Assembly (NCBI RefSeq): GCF_947172395.1 | Contig: NC_069097.1 | Span: 14,988,142-15,052,141 of the forward strand | DNA length: 64,000 bases | Source: Bicyclus anynana | Lineage: Eukaryota > Arthropoda > Insecta > Lepidoptera > Nymphalidae | Reading direction: 5' to 3' | Part shown: positions 54,891 through 64,000 of the stretch, piece by piece | Layout of the letters: each line of letters starts with the position of its first letter | Numbering within the stretch: position 1 is the stretch's first letter | Notes under the pieces: generated by a model | Told to the model about the DNA's origin: nothing | Seen by the model: only the letters and a program-made list of their open reading frames with translations | Databases searched by the model: none | Position numbers and translations under genes: made by a program

Positions 54891-55462
54891 TCCTTATATT
54901 TTATTTTTATAATAAGTTTAGCCTATTTAAGTATTATCTTCATTAATAAAATAAACATCCTACTATGGCAAATAATAAAATGTATAACATACGCGTCGAA
55001 TTGACAACCTCCTCCTTTTTTTGAATTCGGTTAAAAATAAGTACACATACTGGTCTAACATTAGTGAAGAAATGGGTACATAAAACATAAAATACGCCCC
55101 TAATTAAAAACCTCCCCCTTTTTGAAAGTCGCATGAAAAGAAAAATGGTCATAACGACCCATGCCCTTTCGCGTGACCCAGCATTTAATTATTAAGGAAA
55201 AGAATACACAATGGCCCCAAACAAGTACATAACCTAAGAATAAATGAAAGCAAAAGTTCATTGTTGTACACACATTCCATAATTAAAAGTAAGCGCCCCT
55301 TAATTAGCCTTGCCCCCCCGGGAGAGGGAGAAGCGGAAACGACCTTCAGTTGGTGTAAAGGTGGAGTCATATTTGAATTGATTACCTACTTAAAGTGGGT
55401 CGTTAATCCAATAGTTAGCATGCTGCTAGGATCATGAAGGCATTGAATCATTGGGTTGTAGT
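54891..55462. other. No gene seen; MITE-5 remnant
   Basis: CCTCCTCCTTTTTTTGAATT and CGGTTAAAAATAAG at 55006-55038, and CCTCCCCCTTTTTGAAAGTC at 55111-55130, resemble MITE-5 termini. Confidence 0.35.
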
Positions 55463-55767
55463 CTTAGACCAATTACATAAAGACCCGTATCGCACCCAAA
55501 TTCACAAACAGGCAAGCAAATCAAATCAAGGCAAATCAAGGCAGGAAGGCAAATCTTCTATTAAACTAGAAGTTGACCGTTGAGTTGAACTAGTTGTTGG
55601 CCGTTTTTTACACCTTTTAACTACACAAAAAGCTACACGACGAACACGGTTTCAATTATGAAAAATCGATTCTAAAGAGACAGTTTTTATAATCGCATTA
55701 GATCGTTGATCATATACTTTGTCAGAAATGTAACATCTAGCGAGACAGGTCCTTATGTAATTCTCAG
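55463..55767. mobile_element. MITE-3 second copy
   Basis: CTTAGACCAATTACATAAAG and the complement of CTTATGTAATTCTCAG form the ends; internal GATCGTTGATCATATACTTT and AATCGCATTA match 29557-29868. No clean 8-bp duplication. Confidence 0.7.
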
Positions 55768-56034
55768 TGACATTCCGGTGTTAGGAAGTTAGTTTGGTTA
55801 CATCCCCGTCCTTTGTAAAGCATGATAAGCCCAGTCTGTCTTATTAAAAGACAGTATAGCTTTGTTATTTGCCCTCAATTAATTTAGATCTTGAAATTCA
55901 AGGCGGATAAAAAGTACTAAGAAATTATTTTTTAATAGTTGATAACTTTTGCCAAATATGGACTTCGATGAGAATGAAGCCATATATACTTCAATGTGTA
56001 AGGTAAGGTGTTAAAGATTAAATTAAGAAACACA
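55768..56034. other. No gene seen
   Basis: No assignment. Confidence 0.3.
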
Positions 56035-56231
56035 TCTGTACTAATATTATAACGAAGAGTTTGTTTGTTTGTTTGATTGAACGCGCTAATCTCAGCAACT
56101 ACTGGTCCGATTTGAAAAATAATTTCCGTGTTAGATATCCCATTTATCGAGGAATGCTATAGGCTATATATTATCCTTGTATTCCAACAGGAACGGAAAC
56201 CACGCGGATAAAACCACGTGACGTCAGCTAG
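56035..56231 (+). mobile_element. HEL-A element, full length
   Basis: ATCTGTACTAATATTATAAC start, ACGTGACGTCAGCTAG end (CTAG 56228-56231). Confidence 0.75.
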
Positions 56232-56264
56232 TAGTTTATAATATTTGCTAAATCAAGTTCTGTC

Positions 56265-56480
56265 ACTTAAAAATCTATACTTAATATTTTAAAAGCGAAA
56301 GTAAGTCTGTCTGTTTGTTACTTTTTCACGGCTAAACCTCTGAACCGATTTGAATGAAATTCGGTATAGAGACAAAGTAAACCGTGGAGCAAAACATAGG
56401 CTACTTTTTAGGGTACTTTTTACGTAGGCTACTTTTTACGTACGTAGTACAAAAACGGAACCCTTATTCCCGGAATAATA
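56265..56480 (+). mobile_element. HEL-B-like fragment
   Basis: AAAGCGAAAGTAAGTCTGTC and TTCACGGCTAAACCTCTGAA as in the 60203 copy; no CTAG end. A short tandem duplication of AGGCTACTTTTTACGTA lies at 56420-56455. Confidence 0.5.
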
Positions 56481-56793
56481 ATATATATTTTACGTGCACG
56501 AAGTGTACTTATACATATAAATTAACACTCTAACGCTTTACTATTTTATTAATTAACAGTAAGGGGCAAGTCCATTAAACGAGTCTCAAAGGGATAATCT
56601 TTATTGGAAATGTCTTTTTATGCTATTCGTGATAGAATTCTTAATTATTTTAATATCTTGTTCTGCTTGCGGCGGTGTTAGCGTAGGATTGCTTTTTTTA
56701 TTTTACTGGCTTTAATTGGTATTGGTAATAATTATGCTTTTGTATTATTTCAAAATAACATACGTTTCATAATTGCATTTTTTTTATAATAAA

Positions 56794-56970
56794 CTAGCGG
56801 ACGCTGTGTGCGGAATTGTGTTTTTCCTGAATGAAAAGTAGCCTATGTGTTAATTCAGAGTAAAATCTATTTCTATTCCAAATGTCTGCCAAATCACTTT
56901 AGTAGATGCAGCGTGAAGGGGGAACAAACATACTTACACACTTATACACACTACATACTATTAGTGTGAT
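56794..56970 (-). mobile_element. HEL-B element with deleted stem
   Basis: CTAGCGGACGCTGTGTGCGG at the left, TACTATTAGTGTGAT at the right; part of the terminal stem is missing. Confidence 0.65.
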
Positions 56971-57290
56971 TGCCAAATGTAATTATAGATTTGTTACTCA
57001 ATAAGTTCAAAAGTTTCATCAAACAAAAGGCAAGTTCTCAAACAACTATTTGCCATCTTTGGTATAAATTGTTCTAAAAAAAAACGGGAAAGAGGAATAT
57101 ACTATTTATAAAATTTTATTAATTTATTTTTTTAAGAAAAAGGTAATTAGAAATATTGTTGATTTACTTTAGACTTTAGTCTGTTACTTTATTAGTTATG
57201 TATGTATCCAAAGGCTTACCAAAGAGTCATTGTAATAGAGCTGTAGCTATATTTGGATCACAAATAAATGTGTTTGAACTGCACAATAAT

Positions 57291-57356
57291 TTGCAACAAA
57301 ACAAAACAAAAAAACAAAACAAAACAAAAAACAAAACAAAACAAAACAAAAAATAA
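57291..57356. repeat. AAAAC pentanucleotide microsatellite
   Basis: Imperfect run of about 12 AAAAC units. Confidence 0.9.
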
Positions 57357-57474
57357 ATTTTAAAAGTAATTAATATTTTTCTTTAAAAAAAAACAAAGGT
57401 AATTAGAAATAAGAGCGATGATCGAAGAATCGGTGTTACAAAGATACAGCCATATTTGGATTAATACAATTATC

Positions 57475-57840
57475 ATAATCATAATCATAATCATCGTTTA
57501 TTTGCACAAAACATGTAAAAATGATGACCAAAAAAAAGATAGCACAATGTTTTCGCCTTAAAGGGCGTGCAAATTTTACAAAACATTACTTAGCTATATT
57601 ACTAAGGAAATATATCATCATAATATTACAATAATGAAAACATTTAACATAAGAAGCTTTGTAGTAGGGTCATTATAGTTCCTTTACATTAAGATAACCG
57701 ATGCATAATCGAAAATTATGTCATTAAAAATATTAATAGGATTATGACGGAAGAAAATACAAAATAACAATGAAAAATTAATTAAAATGTAAAATATTAT
57801 TGTCCAAATTTGTCATACTTTAAATTTGTTATAATATTGA
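57475..57840 (-). mobile_element. Possible antisense LINE 3' end
   Basis: AATCAT repeats (57472-57495) followed by CGTTTATTTGCACAAAACAT, the layout of an inserted 3' end with its tail; rest unassigned. Confidence 0.35.
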
Positions 57841-58104
57841 TTTCGCTATCGCTGATTTAGACTGTTCTCTAACATAAACACAAGAAAAGAAAAGCTATTT
57901 AGAAAAGTTCATTACGTTAAAAAACATCGCTAATTAGAAATAGAGTTTCTTAATTAGTTTTACTGGGAAGGGGCACCGGGGAGTTAGAGTTACCAAGGTG
58001 CGGCCATATTTAAATCGATAGCTGAAACATCGGCTAATGGGATCGATTGTAAAGGTACGACCACACTTGCTTCTGTATTCGCTAATTCCAAATTAGAAGT
58101 AACA

Positions 58105-58383
58105 TTCATCATCATCATCATATCAGCCGATGGACATCCACTGCAGGACATAGGCCTTTTGTAAAGACTTCCAAACATCACGATACTGAGCCACCTGCAT
58201 CCAGCGAATCCCTGCGACTCGCTTGATGTCGTCAGTCCACCTGGTGGGGGGTCGGTCAACACTGCGCTTACTAGTGCGGGGTCGCCATTCCAGCACTTTG
58301 GGACCCCAACGTCCATCGGCTCTTCGAACTATGTGCCCCGCCCATTGCCACTTCAGCTTCGCAACTCGTTGAGCTATGTCGGT
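58105..58383 (-). pseudogene. RTE-like LINE end with 9-bp target duplication
   Basis: GAAGTAACA flanks it (58096-58104 and 58384-58392; two bases may belong to the element). The minus strand encodes the C-terminus from TDIAQRVAKLKWQWAGHI through RWGPKVLEWRPRTSKRSV, PPTRWTDDIKRVAGIRWMQ and ends VLQWMSIG, followed by TGATATGATGATGATGATG. Stop-free, so relatively young. Confidence 0.85.
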
Positions 58384-58886
58384 GAAGTAACAATGCCTTA
58401 TAAAATTCCGATGAAATACTCGGGAGGTCGGGAGCCATATTTGGAACATAATAAAGGTTTGCCGTATAATTCTATATGGATAATGGAAACAACGTATTCT
58501 CCTTTATGGATACTAGAAATAAAAACAAATACTATATAGAGGAGTTCATTATGTTTGTGAAATAAAAAACACGTTGCGAATTAGAAAATGCGTTGCTTAA
58601 TTAGTTTTACCTCGAGGGGATGCTTGGTGTTATAAAGGTGCGGCCATATTTGAATCGATAGCTGAAACATTTTACGGTATCGTTTGTAAAGGTACGACCA
58701 CACCTACACTTGTATTCGCTGACTTGATCGCTTTTATAAAATGAAAGTTATCAAAATCGTTTAGCATTAAAAACACCTAATATACTTTTTTAATCACTCT
58801 AATAATATCCTACAAACCGAACATTTGGCCAATTTCATGTTGAGATTAATCATTTACACTGTAGATATTATAGTGCCGATATTATA
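58384..58886. other. No gene seen; tandem-repeat block continues
   Basis: Holds the fifth copy of the CGGCCATATTTG motif and unassigned sequence up to the next LINE. Confidence 0.4.
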
Positions 58887-59249
58887 CAGCGGGTGATGAA
58901 ACGAGCTATGTTAGAAGTATCTTTGCGTGATCGAATCAGAAATGAGGAGATCCGCAGAAGAATCAAAGTCACCGACATAGCTCAAAGAGCTGCGAAGCTG
59001 AAGTGGCAATGGGCGGAGCACATAGTACGAAGAGCCGATGGACGTTGGGGTTCCAAAGTGCTGGAATGGCGACCCCGCACTAAAAAGCGCAGTGTTGGCC
59101 GACCCCCCACCAGGTGGACTGACGACATCAAGCGAGTCGCAGGGATTCGCTGGATGCAGGTGGCTCAGTATTGTGATGTTTGGAAGTCTCTACAAAAGGC
59201 CTATGTCCTGCTGTGGACGTCCGTCGGCTGATATGATGATGATGATGAT
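58887..59249 (+). pseudogene. RTE-like LINE end, longest copy
   Basis: The 112-codon frame 58893-59231 runs MMKRAMLEVSLRDRIRNEEI, RRRIKVTDIAQRAAKLKWQW, an RRADGRWGSKVLEW segment, GRPPTRWTDDIKRVAGIRW and ends VLLWTSVG before TGATATGATGATGATGATG. This is the region after the palm domain of the reverse transcriptase; the polymerase itself is missing. Flanking GATATTATA (58878-58886) and GATTATA (59247-59253) may be the target duplication. It faces the copy at 58105-58383 in opposite orientation, about 500 bp away. Confidence 0.85.
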
Positions 59250-59842
59250 TATAAAGCCAGCTTCACCTAATCCAGCTAATATTTATAATCTCAATTGTAA
59301 CTTTGTAATTTGTTAATGCAGTGATTGGCTTCCCAGATCCAGGCTGGCTTCGATTAGGTAGATATATAAAAAATATCTTTCAAGGAATCCTACCGTAGCA
59401 GTCTGGAGTGGCGAAGTAGGCAGCGCTGGTAAATATACTCGTTTGTGACGAGTACCTACGTAAAGCTACCTATCCTGCACCAAATCTCTCTGAAATAAAT
59501 CTTGTAAAAAATCCGACATAACCTGCTTCCCAGTAGCAAATAGGTATTCATGAGGACTTTGCCACGTAAATAATGACAACAATAAATCTGCTTAAATTCA
59601 GTGGTCGAATTGTGGTCGCAGTGTGGCCATTGCCTAAGCTACGTTCTCGGGAGCTATTACGATAATGACAAGTCTAGTTCAATTCAACTAATTTCAACAG
59701 CAATTTGAAACCATTACAGTGTAAGCTTTGTTGGTAACTTTGAATGTGTTCACTTCACGAGTGGCCGACTATTTCTGTACACCTGCCAACTGGAGGAAGG
59801 ATAGGTGTCATTATCAGTACCTAGTTATATTATTGCTATCTA
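59250..59842. other. No gene seen
   Basis: No assignment. Confidence 0.3.
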
Positions 59843-60028
59843 TACCACCCTACCGGCAAAGACGTACCTCCAAGCGATTTAGCGTTCTGTTACGATCTCG
59901 TGTAGAAACCAAAAGGGTGGTGGATTTTCATCTTCCTCCTAACAAGTTAGCCCGCTTCCATCTTAGATTGCATCATCACTTACCATCAGGTGAGATTATA
60001 GTCAAGGGCTAACTTGTAAAGAATAAAA
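59843..60028 (+). mobile_element. SINE-B, 3' part
   Basis: ACCACCCTACCGGCAAAGAC to GTAAAGAATAAAATAATAAT. Confidence 0.85.
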
Positions 60029-60202
60029 TAATAATAATAATAATAATCCTCCACCCGGTGCATATATGTATTTATGTAGCATATATTTATGTTTATTATT
60101 TTGCGTATCTAAGTAAATTTATGTATTTTCCTTTTGGCCTTATATATATTTATTTTGTACCGGGCGTGAGAGTAAAATTTATCGGGATAATAATAATAAT
60201 AA

Positions 60203-60525
60203 TAATAATATTATAAATTCGAAAGTAAGTCTGTCTGTCTGTTACTTTTTCACGGCTAAACGGCTGACCCGATCAAGATAAATTTTGGTATAACATAGTG
60301 TACTTTTTGACCCTAAAATAAAAATAGAAGTTGGTGAAGTAAGGGTTGAAAGTTTGTATGGAAAGTCCTTTATTTAAGTTACAGTTTTAAATTTTTTTTT
60401 TCATATATCATAAAAATACGAAATCTGTGATTCAAGAATTTAAAAATTTAATCCCTAAAGTGGTGAAATTGGGATTGAAAGTTTACATTGATTTCCACGC
60501 GGACAAAGTCGCGAACGTCCGCTAT
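60203..60525 (+). mobile_element. HEL-B element, CTAT end
   Basis: ATATTATAAATTCGAAAGTA start; GCGGACAAAGTCGCGAACGT stem, then CCGCTAT instead of CCGCTAG. An ATA microsatellite (60187-60212) precedes it. Confidence 0.7.
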
Positions 60526-60572
60526 TAGGATTATATCTCCCACATTAATTGTTTTTTTATCACCATAATTAT

Positions 60573-60668
60573 TGTCAGCCGATAGACGTCCGCTGCTGGA
60601 CATACGCCTTTTACATGGACTTCCTCACACCTTAATCTTGAACTGTCAGAATCCAGCGGCTCCCTACC
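60573..60668 (-). pseudogene. RTE-like LINE 3' scrap
   Basis: CAGCCGATAGACGTCCGCTG and GAATCCAGCGGCTCCCT are the complement of the LINE C-terminal coding end; heavily rearranged. Confidence 0.65.
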
Positions 60669-60833
60669 CTCCTAATAGCATGACATGTCAAATATTGTGC
60701 AAGTTTTACTACTGTGCAAAGCTGTTTTTTTAAAGCTTTGATTTAACTTGCTATTTGTTTGTTGGCATGGAATTCTGCAACACAATTTTAAAGCAGATTA
60801 CACGATTGATTTGAAATTTAGTATACACGTTTA

Positions 60834-60910
60834 GTTTGGACAATGATGGTATTGTCCAAACAGACAACCCATAGTGACGTCACACAGCTAGTGTGACGTC
60901 ACTATGGGTT
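60834..60910. repeat. Two adjacent perfect palindromes
   Basis: 60834-60844 with 60851-60861 (11 bp) and 60866-60885 with 60891-60910 (20 bp, loop AGCTA). The second contains two TGACGTCA-type sites. An R2-like repeat lies immediately upstream. Confidence 0.9.
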
Positions 60911-61413
60911 TGATACCCATATTGTAGGAGTGTATTTATGTGTGCCCATATGTTTCTAATGTAATCTCGTATATCTCTCTATGACATTTCTGACTTCTAA
61001 ACTATATTGTCCTCTTGGTAAAACATTACAATCAAACGCAGTTCCTTTACGTATTCAACATGGTAGAAGCCCCTGGTACCTACCACAGAAATACACAGGA
61101 ATACAAGCTAGTACTAAGGCCGGTTGTACAGTATTAAGTATCGATTACTTTAATCGATGTTTAATTAATCGATTCAAATAACGGCACACCTCCGCCAGCC
61201 CCCCACCACCCGCTCAAGGGCGTCAAAGGCGTGCAATAAATTCATAATAGCGGGATAATTAATGGTTTCAACCTTTACAGCCTTCGCAGGCTTCAATTCA
61301 ATTCACTTATCCACCCTTCAACCCGTTTCCATATTATGATTAAATTTTTTAATATTACTAATTTACTAACATCCAGTTTTAACGTTGTTTAGGTAACAAT
61401 ATTAGTTACACAT
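60911..61413. other. No gene seen
   Basis: A 66-codon frame at 60981-61181 has no domain. CACCTCCGCCAGCCCCCCAC is a small GC-rich patch. Confidence 0.3.
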
Positions 61414-61606
61414 CAGCAGGCTAATTCACTAACTTTGACGCTAGTTGACATATACGAAATTGAGATTCTATGTAACAAATGTCATCTGGTGCCTACTGAC
61501 AACCCTTCGAGGATATCATACAGTATGTAGATGACATTTCTCAGTTGATTTAATGTTCATTTTAATAGGTTTTTAATAAAGATAAAATTAGTGAATAGGC
61601 TAGCTG
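61414..61606 (+). mobile_element. MITE-2, full length
   Basis: CAGCAGGCTAATTCACTAAC start and AAATTAGTGAATAGGCTAGC end; contains AAATGTCATCTGGTGCCTAC. Confidence 0.7.
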
Positions 61607-62896
61607 GTTGAGCAACGTATATCAATTTTATTTTCTTCCTAGCAGAAGCCGTGCGGTTTACATGGAAATATTTTTGGTAGGATTAAATTTAACATAATTA
61701 ATATACTGATACTACTTATTTAATTTCAAAGCGTGTGAAATCACTTCAAATATATCAGAACTAACTAATTGCATGCAGTAATTAACGTATCAAGGTCAAA
61801 AGTAAAGCAAAAAAGAATTGCCAAGGTTAACAACAATGTTTTTGTATTGTTAATTTTTGAATAAGCGGTTACGGTTGGGACGGGCTTTAACACAATTTCC
61901 TCGGAGTGGATGTTGGGAATAAAGTCAAAATATAATGAACTCATAGCTGGATCCGAGCCAATTATCGCTGCTTCAATAGTTATTTGTTTTGTAATGAGCG
62001 CTCGTTCAAACGAAGGTTTTTAATTGAAAATGTTCAATGCACTTGTATTGCGTATTTGCTGATACAATCATTCATACCTATATTATGAGTGTAAGCTCCA
62101 TGGCAAAGGGGCCGGACTCACAGAGAGGTTGTGGTTCATGCCCGCCCGCTAACTGTCATGCCTTTTTTGAGAAAGGAGGATGGCGAAAGTGGGAGTCATA
62201 GTGGGGTCATACACCATTAAACACATTATAAAATTATTTCACAACAACTACATTACCAGCGAGTAATAGTTTTATGATGTCGTATTTCCAAGGGGGTTGG
62301 ATTCTACGGGGGTGAGACTGCGAAAAGTTCTGCCAAATATTGGCAACTGCCGTCAAACACGACAATTTTCAATACACGTGTTTTTATTTATACAAACAAA
62401 GGTTTTTTTCAAACACAAAAGCCTTTTATTTCGCAGTCACGGTTAATGTTTACATTTTGTTCTTTTGCATTACGTGATGCGTAACTTACATAAAGCCTTT
62501 TTGCTTTGTACCATAACAGTGTAAATGTAGGTCAGTGACGCTATTCTGTAATGTTTTATAACTCGGCAGTAAGTATCGAATTAGTCTCTGTCTATCTCTA
62601 TGTTTAGTATCATATAAGAAAGAGAGGGATAGAGACTAACACTTACAATAAGCTTCGCAAGTGCTTGTAAACTGAGTCTACTTTTCAAAACTGAATTTCG
62701 ATTTCGATTTAGAGAATCCAGAATAGTAGAAGCCCTAAATTGCTAGCGTATAGTCCTTTTCATGAAAGAAGTCTTCTAGGCGCTAATGTCTTACTCATTG
62801 TTATTTGGCGGTCTTATTGTCATTTGTGTTAGGCGCAGTCAATTTTAGTTCAGGCTTTAGCCGCGGGATTTCTTTCATGAAAAGGACTCTATAGCA
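61607..62896. other. No gene seen; several weak repeats
   Basis: 62090-62225 has a SINE-C-like decayed head (CATGGCAAAGGGGCCGGACT, GGTTGTGGTTCATGCCC). 62648-62705 holds a LINE tail (GTGCTTGTAAACTGAGTCTA). 62755-62886 is bounded by TAGTCCTTTTCATGAAAGAA and its inverted partner TTTCTTTCATGAAAAGGACT, a small foldback element of about 130 bp. Confidence 0.45.
62752..62890. mobile_element. Foldback element, about 20-bp arms
   Basis: Left arm AGTCCTTTTCATGAAAGAA (62753-62771) and right arm TTCTTTCATGAAAAGGACT (62870-62888) are perfect inverted copies of each other. Confidence 0.7.
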
Positions 62897-62944
62897 GACC
62901 TATTCACTATCTTTGACGTATGCTAATAAAATTCTATATAAAAA

Positions 62945-63240
62945 CTAGCGGACGCCCGCGACTTCGTCCGCGTGAAACTCGATGTAAACTTTCAATTATC
63001 CCTATCCTACCCCTACCCTACCCCTACCCTAGCCCTACCTTACCCCTACCCTACCCTACCTCTACCCTACTTCTACCCCACCCCTACCCTACCCCTACCC
63101 TACCCCTACCCTACCCCTACCCACGGACGATTCGAATAACAATTGGGGCTATAAAAAATAGATGTTGGCCTATTCTCATAGATACCGGATAAGCACAAAA
63201 TTTTTTATCAAAATCGGTCAAGCCGTTTCGATGATATGAT
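62945..63240 (-). mobile_element. HEL-B element with a minisatellite
   Basis: CTAGCGGACGCCCGCGACTT with its stem partner, then the CCCTA-rich array, then AAAATCGGTCAAGCCGTTTC. Far end within GATATGATGATGAG. Confidence 0.7.
62999..63122. repeat. CCCTACCCTA minisatellite
   Basis: About eleven copies of an 11-bp unit close to CCCTACCCCTA, with variants. On the minus strand it is a run of GGG(G)TA blocks able to form G-quadruplexes. Not the insect telomere repeat, which is TTAGG. Confidence 0.9.
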
Positions 63241-63367
63241 GATGAGTAGATGTCATCCGGTGCTTACGGTCGATAGAACACATTAGCGTAATGACATTTT
63301 GTCAATTGATCTGATGTTTATTTTGATAGGTTGTTAATAAAGACAAAAATAATGGTTAAGCCAGCTG

Positions 63368-63739
63368 ATGCCTTTAAGAATTTTTATAAAAAAACCAAAT
63401 ATTATAGATATTGTGGATATTATGGTAGATAAAGATAGATCGGTGACTTATTCAGAGCAAGATACATAATAAATTATTTGCAAATGCCCTGGATACATCA
63501 TACTCAGGGAAGATTAATATTGTGGGTTGATTAATGAGGAGAGATGAATCCGCCAGATACCGTGAATAATATACTGCGGGTATATTGAGAAAAATAGAAA
63601 ACATTATGGTAAAGTGTACCATGGAAATGAATAGTTGATTTATTTTTGCTATTCACCGCGAAAAACCGATTAATTCAAGCGGTACACCCAGATCAGACCA
63701 AAAAAACTTTAATCATTATCAGTATTTTACGACTTAAAA
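63368..63739. other. No gene seen
   Basis: No assignment. Confidence 0.3.
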
Positions 63740-63948
63740 TGGGGCTTTAAGAAATTAAATATCACGTGTCTCAAACGGTGAAGGAAAACATCGTAAGGAA
63801 ACCTGCATACCAAAGAATTTACTTAATTCTCTGCGTGTGTGAAGTTTGCCAATCCGCATTGGGCCAGCGTGGTGGACTATTGGCCTTATCCCTCTCATTC
63901 TGAGAGGAGACTCGAGCTCAGCAGTGAGCCGAATATGGGTTGATGACG
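63740..63948 (+). mobile_element. SINE-A, head-truncated
   Basis: GGCTTTAAGAAATTAAATAT through CTCGAGCTCAGCAGTGAGCC to ATGGGTTGATGACGATAGG. Confidence 0.8.
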
Positions 63949-64000
63949 ATAGGGGTTGGGTTAAAATTTCTCACAAAAGAAACAAAAATGCTGACACTTG

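Larger units (their letters stand above)
57115..58740. repeat. Diverged tandem repeat block
   Basis: A motif close to GTTACAAAGGTGCGGCCATA then TTTGGAT recurs at about 57228, 57433, 57984, 58428 and 58626, each (where preserved) preceded by AATTAGAAA and AATTAGTTTTAC-type sequence. The two best copies (57940-58085 and 58597-58735) are alike over about 140 bp. A LINE end is inserted at 58105-58383. Confidence 0.55.
62897..63367 (+). mobile_element. MITE-2 split by a HEL-B insertion
   Basis: CCTATTCACTATCTTTGACG to about 62933 and GATGTCATCCGGTGCTTACG from 63247 to the end at CCAGCTGATG; the halves join as in the other copies. Confidence 0.65.

Noticed and set aside
62999..63122. Interstitial telomere repeat
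   Set aside because: Insect telomeres are TTAGG; the array is CCCTACCCCTA-based and lies within a transposon.
62920..63192. Proline/leucine/tyrosine-repeat protein
   Set aside because: The frame is simply the translation of the CCCTA minisatellite inside a Helitron-like element.

Overview
The window is insect nuclear DNA, almost certainly from a moth or butterfly (Lepidoptera). The basis is the repeat content: tRNA-headed SINEs, small Helitron-like elements ending in CTAG, LINE 3' ends with ATG/TGA-type microsatellite tails, and a mariner copy, all in AT-rich, mostly non-coding sequence with eukaryotic splice signals. No bacterial operon, CRISPR array, rRNA or clear functional tRNA gene is visible. 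Naming a species is not possible from this evidence.

Only two stretches look like host protein-coding sequence, both on the plus strand. The first is one exon (about 1810-2315) with a clear acceptor and donor. It encodes the start of a secreted or membrane protein with an acidic, Ser/Thr-rich ectodomain. The second is an apparently intronless 279-codon gene (47969-48808) for a secreted protein I do not recognise, with degenerate internal repeats, four N-glycosylation sequons and a poly(A) signal overlapping the stop codon.

Nearly everything else is mobile-element debris. I recognise these families, using labels local to this report. SINE-A is tRNA-derived with a TGA-repeat tail, 17 or more copies. 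SINE-B is tRNA-derived with an A-rich tail, 14 copies. Minor tRNA-headed SINEs are C, D and E. HEL-A and HEL-B are Helitron-like. Seven or more foldback or TIR families of MITE type are present. There are 5'-truncated LINE ends of at least three lineages, a broken internally deleted mariner (44357-45260), a possible solo LTR (23214-23660) and a duplicated block of about 450 bp (41275-41708 and 46874-47338).

Layout: 0-5 kb holds the first exon and its flank; 5-40 kb is a dense mosaic of SINE, Helitron and MITE copies with many nested insertions; 41-48 kb holds the duplicated block, the mariner and the orphan secreted gene; 50-53 kb is largely unassigned; 57-59 kb is a diverged tandem repeat invaded by two LINE tails; 60-64 kb is again nested repeats with a G-rich minisatellite. 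Nothing suggests a multi-gene system. The most notable signals are the orphan secreted gene, the duplicated block, readable insertion histories with intact target-site duplications, and an unusual number of long, perfect, short-loop inverted repeats.
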